This document shows, piece after piece, positions 60,912-64,000 of a DNA stretch of 64,000 nucleotides (position 1 is its first letter; each line of letters begins with the position of its first letter). This stretch comes from CAYRXM01 sp964449465 (GTDB lineage Bacteria > Chloroflexota > Anaerolineae > JAFGEY01): contig CAYVBK010000001.1 of NCBI GenBank assembly GCA_964449465.1, positions 140,124 to 204,123 on the forward strand, read 5' to 3'. Both the position numbers and the translations under genes were made by a program. Below the pieces are notes generated by a model. That model saw only the letters and a list, made by a program, of their open reading frames with translations. It was not told where the DNA came from and made no database searches.

Positions 60912-61547
60912 CTAGCCGGCGGCCTCGACGCCGGCGGCGATATAGACGGCGGCCAGCGAGGTAAAGATGAACGCCTGCAAGATGCCGGTAAACAGGCCAA
61001 AACCGGCCATCGGGACAGGCACAAACAATGGCGCCAGGGCAAACAACACCGCAACCACCATTTCGCCGCTAATGATGTTGCCAAACAGACGCAATGTCAA
61101 CGCCATGGTACGGCTCAATTGACCAATGATCTCCAGGGGCAGGGTAAAGATGGGTGTGGCCATATCTTTGATGTATCGCCACAGCCCCTTTTCCTGGATG
61201 CCAAAATAGTGGACAGAAAAAAAGACGAGCAGGGCCAGAGCCAGCGGCGTGCTAATGTCGCGTGTGGGCGCCGTGATGAACGGCACGGCGCTGAATGTAT
61301 TGGCAGCGGCGATAAAGATGGCCAGCGTGCCGAGAAACGGCAAAAAAGGCTCTACCGGGCGTCCCATCACATCGGACAGCAGATCGTTAATCAGGTCCAA
61401 AAACAGTTCCAACACCATCGGTCGGTATTTGCCCATCACAGCCGCCAATGCCACAATCAGGATCATGATGATCCAGGTAGACACCACTGTGTCGGTGATG
61501 GCAATGCCACCAATGGTAAAAACTGTATAAGGTTGAATCGTCTCCAT
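60912..61547 (-). CDS. atpB: N-type ATPase a subunit
   Basis: Stator channel, 211 residues and about five to six helices. The essential arginine lies in QLSRTMALTLRLFGN, the usual a-subunit signature helix; PVEPFLPFLGTLAIFIAAANTFS is the first conserved pore region. ATG 61547 follows AAAGGAAA; upstream codons run through atpR. Short for the family, as in other N-ATPases. Confidence 0.95.
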   Translation of the reverse strand: METIQPYTVFTIGGIAITDTVVSTWIIMILIVALAAVMGKYRPMVLELFLDLINDLLSDVMGRPVEPFLPFLGTLAIFIAAANTFSAVPFITAPTRDISTPLALALLVFFSVHYFGIQEKGLWRYIKDMATPIFTLPLEIIGQLSRTMALTLRLFGNIISGEMVVAVLFALAPLFVPVPMAGFGLFTGILQAFIFTSLAAVYIAAGVEAAG

Positions 61548-61560
61548 ACGCCGATTTCCT

Positions 61561-61833
61561 TTAATTTTCATTGTGACGCTGGGACCACCACAAAATGGCC
61601 GCCCAGCGCGCCAACCAAAACCCGCCCAGAGCCAGCAGCCCGGCGGTCGCACTGCATTTGAACGCCAGCGCCAGCGCCGCAGCCACCAACAGCCAGCGAC
61701 CTACCGCTCCCCCGACCAGCCCGGTCCAACTGCCTTTTTCCGAATGTGTCCCAATTCGCTGCACCGACAGAGACAACGACCAGGCATAAAGCAATCCAAT
61801 GACCAAGCCGCCCAAAGCGCCCAGCCAGATCAT
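61561..61833 (-). CDS. atpR: N-ATPase accessory membrane subunit AtpR
   Basis: 90 residues, two to three helices. Position after atpQ and before atpB, size and the Arg in VGGAVGRWLLVAAALAL identify AtpR, a subunit specific to N-ATPases, suggested to contact the ion site of the c ring. The ATG overlaps the atpQ stop (ATGA). Confidence 0.82.
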   Translation of the reverse strand: MIWLGALGGLVIGLLYAWSLSLSVQRIGTHSEKGSWTGLVGGAVGRWLLVAAALALAFKCSATAGLLALGGFWLARWAAILWWSQRHNEN

Positions 61834-62138
61834 GACTGCTCCAGGTCCAGGAAATCTGAATCTGACACATCGAGTTCGGCAAAATCTGCCGGCGGTGACT
61901 GTTTGTTTCGGGCATCAAGACGTTGGATGGCATGCCAGATGTTGTACGCGCTGATTCCCAAACCGGCCACCAGCAGCCCCAGCGTGTAGGTAGGGGCAGA
62001 ATCCAGCCAGAGGTCCAGATAATAGCCGGCCAGCACGCCTCCAAAGATCGGCAGGGCCAACTCCCAGCCCAGCGTGGTATAGCGCAAAGCCTCATACCAA
62101 AAACCCGACAAAGGCCGGTCAGGTTTTTCGTTGCCCAT
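61830..62138 (-). CDS. atpQ: N-ATPase accessory membrane subunit AtpQ (AtpI-like)
   Basis: 102 residues with two helices (LGWELALPIFGGVLAGYYLD, then TLGLLVAGLGISAYNIW), the pattern of AtpI/ATPase_gene1 proteins that assist c-ring assembly or Mg uptake. An acidic tail follows. ATG 62138 overlaps the end of atpC by 20 bases; a longer frame exists upstream but would lie inside atpC. Confidence 0.82.
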   Translation of the reverse strand: MGNEKPDRPLSGFWYEALRYTTLGWELALPIFGGVLAGYYLDLWLDSAPTYTLGLLVAGLGISAYNIWHAIQRLDARNKQSPPADFAELDVSDSDFLDLEQS

Positions 62139-62523
62139 CAGTATCCTCAAAAGCGGTCGGGGGTGTCTGTAGAGCAGCCCACAGCGCCGCAGCCAGGCGG
62201 TCAGACGGCAAGGCTTCTTCTGAAGCAGAATCGGACTGCCCGGCCTGGATTTCATCATCTATCGGGCCACCGGTCAAGAGCTGCACCTGATTGTTGTGAA
62301 TGTCCAACACGCCGGCAGCCAACGGCGCCGTTTGCTGGGCCTGCCCGCCAATGGCATAGCGCAACACGCCCGGCCATGTTTCGGCTAGCAAGGGCGCGTG
62401 ACCCGGATAGATGCCCAACCCACCGCCGTCGGCCAACACCACCTGCACCCAATCCAGACCATCCATGTCCAACAAGGAGCTTGCCGGCGTCAGGACAATC
62501 AGACGCAGCCGTTCATCTGCCAT
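62119..62523 (-). CDS. atpC: N-type ATPase epsilon subunit
   Basis: 134 residues. The N-terminal beta-sandwich (LRLIVLTPASSLLDMDGLDWVQVVLADG, then GIYPGHAPLLAETWPGVLRY) is clear. The usual C-terminal helical hairpin is replaced by an acidic, Ala-rich tail that may not form the inhibitory arm. The ATG overlaps atpD by 11 bases. Confidence 0.88.
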   Translation of the reverse strand: MADERLRLIVLTPASSLLDMDGLDWVQVVLADGGGLGIYPGHAPLLAETWPGVLRYAIGGQAQQTAPLAAGVLDIHNNQVQLLTGGPIDDEIQAGQSDSASEEALPSDRLAAALWAALQTPPTAFEDTDGQRKT

Positions 62524-63928
62524 CTTGATTCTCTTGGGCTATCTGCTGGGCTTTGGCCTGCACATCGTCTATGCCGCCGACCATATAAAAGGCCTGTTCG
62601 GGCAAATGATCGTGCCGCCCCTGGATGATCTCTTGAAAACCGCGCAGCGTTTCTTCCAGCGGCACATAGCGGCCGGGCATACCGGTAAACGGCTCTGAGG
62701 CGAAAAAGGGTTGAGTGAGGAATCGCTGCAAACGACGCGCCCGATTGACCGTCTGCCGGTCGGCATCGCTCAACTCTTCGATGCCCAAAATGGCAATGAC
62801 ATCCTGGAGTTCTTGATAGCGGGCCAACAGTGCGCGTACCTGGTTGGCGATGAGGGTATGTTCGGCACCCACGCCCGACGGGGTAAGCAGGGTGCTGCTG
62901 GAGGCCAGTGGGTCTATGGCCGGGTAAAGCCCCAGGCTGACCTGCCGCCTTGAGAGGACAGTCGCAGCATCGAGGTGAGCAAAGGTGGCCACCACCGCCG
63001 GGTCGGTCAGGTCGTCGGCGGGCACATAGATGGCCTGGATAGAAGTGATGCTGCCCCGTGAGGTGGTAGTGATGCGCTCTTGCAAACGCCCCATCTCGGT
63101 TTCGAGGGTAGGTTGATAGCCCACTGCGCTGGGCAGCCGTCCCAGCAGGGCCGACACTTCGGAGCCGGCCTGGATGTAACGAAAGATATTGTCGAGGAAA
63201 AGAAGCACCTGCCGTCGCTCAGATTCGCGAAAATATTCGGCCATGGTCAGGGCGGTGAGCGGCGCACGCAGGCGAGCACCGGGCGGCTCGTTCATCTGTC
63301 CAAACACCAACACTGTGCTGGGCAGCACGCCGCTGCGTTGCATTTCCAGCCACAGTTCGTTGCCCTCGCGGCTGCGCTCGCCCACGCCGGCAAACAAGAC
63401 GATGCCCGAATGTTCGCGGATGGTATGGCGCATCAACTCGATCATGAGCATCGTCTTGCCGACGCCGGCGCCGCCAAACAGCCCGATCTTGCCGCCCTGA
63501 GGGTAGGGTGTGAGCAGGTCAATGGCTTTGATGCCGGTGACAAACGGGCGCGTCACCACACGCTGATCGCGCAGTGGGGGCGAAGCAGCGTGAATGGGCC
63601 GCCGTTCTTGCACCATCGGAGGCGGCTGCTCGTCAATGACCTCACCCAACACATTGAACATACGTCCCAGCGTGGCCTGGCCGACCGGCACCTGGATGGA
63701 CCGACCGGTATCTCGCACGGTCAGACCGCGCCGCAGACCGGCTGTGGCGCTCATGGCAATGCCACGCACGGTGCGAGGATCAATGTGTTCCTGCACTTCG
63801 ATCATCAACGTCGAGCCATCATCCGGCTGGATCGAGAGAGCGTTGTTGATGCTGGGCAAATCGCCGGTAGGAAATTCGGCATCCACCACCACGCCGGCCA
63901 CCCGCACCACGATACCGGTTCGTTCCAA
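62513..63928 (-). CDS. atpD: N-type ATPase beta subunit
   Basis: Catalytic subunit, 471 residues. Walker A GGAGVGKT, the catalytic GERSREGNELW, LLFLDNIFRYIQAGSEVSALLGRLPSAVGYQPTL and the lever-like GIEELSDADR are all present. TTG 63928 is chosen as start because AAGGAG lies seven bases upstream and translation then begins LERTGIVVRVAGVVVDAEF; a GTG at 63952 lies inside a dispersed repeat. It is the first gene of the operon. Confidence 0.96.
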   Translation of the reverse strand: MERTGIVVRVAGVVVDAEFPTGDLPSINNALSIQPDDGSTLMIEVQEHIDPRTVRGIAMSATAGLRRGLTVRDTGRSIQVPVGQATLGRMFNVLGEVIDEQPPPMVQERRPIHAASPPLRDQRVVTRPFVTGIKAIDLLTPYPQGGKIGLFGGAGVGKTMLMIELMRHTIREHSGIVLFAGVGERSREGNELWLEMQRSGVLPSTVLVFGQMNEPPGARLRAPLTALTMAEYFRESERRQVLLFLDNIFRYIQAGSEVSALLGRLPSAVGYQPTLETEMGRLQERITTTSRGSITSIQAIYVPADDLTDPAVVATFAHLDAATVLSRRQVSLGLYPAIDPLASSSTLLTPSGVGAEHTLIANQVRALLARYQELQDVIAILGIEELSDADRQTVNRARRLQRFLTQPFFASEPFTGMPGRYVPLEETLRGFQEIIQGRHDHLPEQAFYMVGGIDDVQAKAQQIAQENQDGR

Positions 63929-63945
63929 TCCACTGCTCCTTGAAA

Positions 63946-64000
63946 AGGCCACTGAAAAAGTCTATTTTTACCACAAAGGACACCGAGAACACAAAGGTTT
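63946..64000. repeat. Dispersed repeat upstream of the N-ATPase operon
   Basis: Copy of bases 50007-50061 with two differences, running off the window edge. It starts 18 bases upstream of the atpD start, just beyond the ribosome site, so the operon's promoter must lie in or beyond the repeat. Confidence 0.75.

Noticed and set aside
56875..63928. Standard F-type ATP synthase
   Set aside because: Gene order begins with atpD-atpC, atpQ and atpR are present and atpH is absent, which are marks of the N-type.
63929..63952. GTG start giving atpD eight more residues
   Set aside because: The GTG falls in a dispersed repeat, and the ribosome site AAGGAG fits TTG 63928.

Overview
The window reads as bacterial chromosome of about 55-60% G+C. 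Surface proteins carry Thr/Pro-rich linkers, and the gene set combines a long pyruvate phosphate dikinase, a GPP34-family protein, a KaiC-like ATPase, DUF2723-type membrane glycosyltransferases and a Min system beside rodA. TTG starts are frequent. Together these suggest a member of the Chloroflexota (Anaerolineae-like). That placement is inference from gene families; no 16S rRNA or other decisive marker is present. All assignments come from reading motifs, with no database search.

Layout. 0-8.3 kb: a GT2 glycosyltransferase overlapping a metallophosphoesterase, a DUF1232 protein, ftsK, then on the minus strand a Rel homologue overlapping a Nudix gene and a zinc-ribbon membrane protein. 8.6-11.6 kb: minC-minD-minE-rodA plus an unlisted 37-residue membrane ORF. 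11.6-13 kb: two subunits of a 2-oxoacid:ferredoxin oxidoreductase. 13-19.1 kb: envelope sugar genes (two large membrane proteins, a GT4 glycosyltransferase) and an unusual LysM-M23 protein. 19.2-28.2 kb: a PT-linker surface protein, miaB, an M1-like lipoprotein peptidase, several membrane proteins and a YprB-like exonuclease. 28.2-32.5 kb: ppdK and an S1-domain protein, each behind a strong promoter and a leader hairpin. 32.6-37.7 kb: KaiC-like ATPase, winged-helix regulator and PT-linker membrane protein, a MITE-like element, a GT4 gene and a beta-CASP nuclease. 38-43 kb: paired zinc-ribbon membrane proteins, a Lnu-like nucleotidyltransferase, a PHP protein and a TPR protein. 43-46.2 kb: tRNA-Glu, a YraN-like gene, cinA, a cyclic-nucleotide-binding protein and a GPP34 protein. 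46.7-56.8 kb: Ser/Thr kinase, class III cyclase, a GT-C protein and a two-component cluster with two paralogous sensor kinases. 56.9-63.9 kb: a complete N-type ATPase operon on the minus strand.

The most notable system is that operon. It has the order atpD-C-Q-R-B-E-F-A-G characteristic of N-ATPases, but a gene for a PII-like protein resembling the cyclic-di-AMP receptor family (PstA/DarA) sits between atpA and atpG. This suggests nucleotide-controlled ion pumping. Its c subunit has two carboxylates at the ion site and its b subunit carries a delta-like C-terminal part.

Other leads are an RHH-like domain fused to LysM-M23 without a signal peptide, a Rel protein with an intact HD hydrolase but substituted synthetase catalytic positions, a CinA that has lost its amidase serine, twin operator palindromes 31 bp apart, and a 360-bp MITE with target-site duplication.
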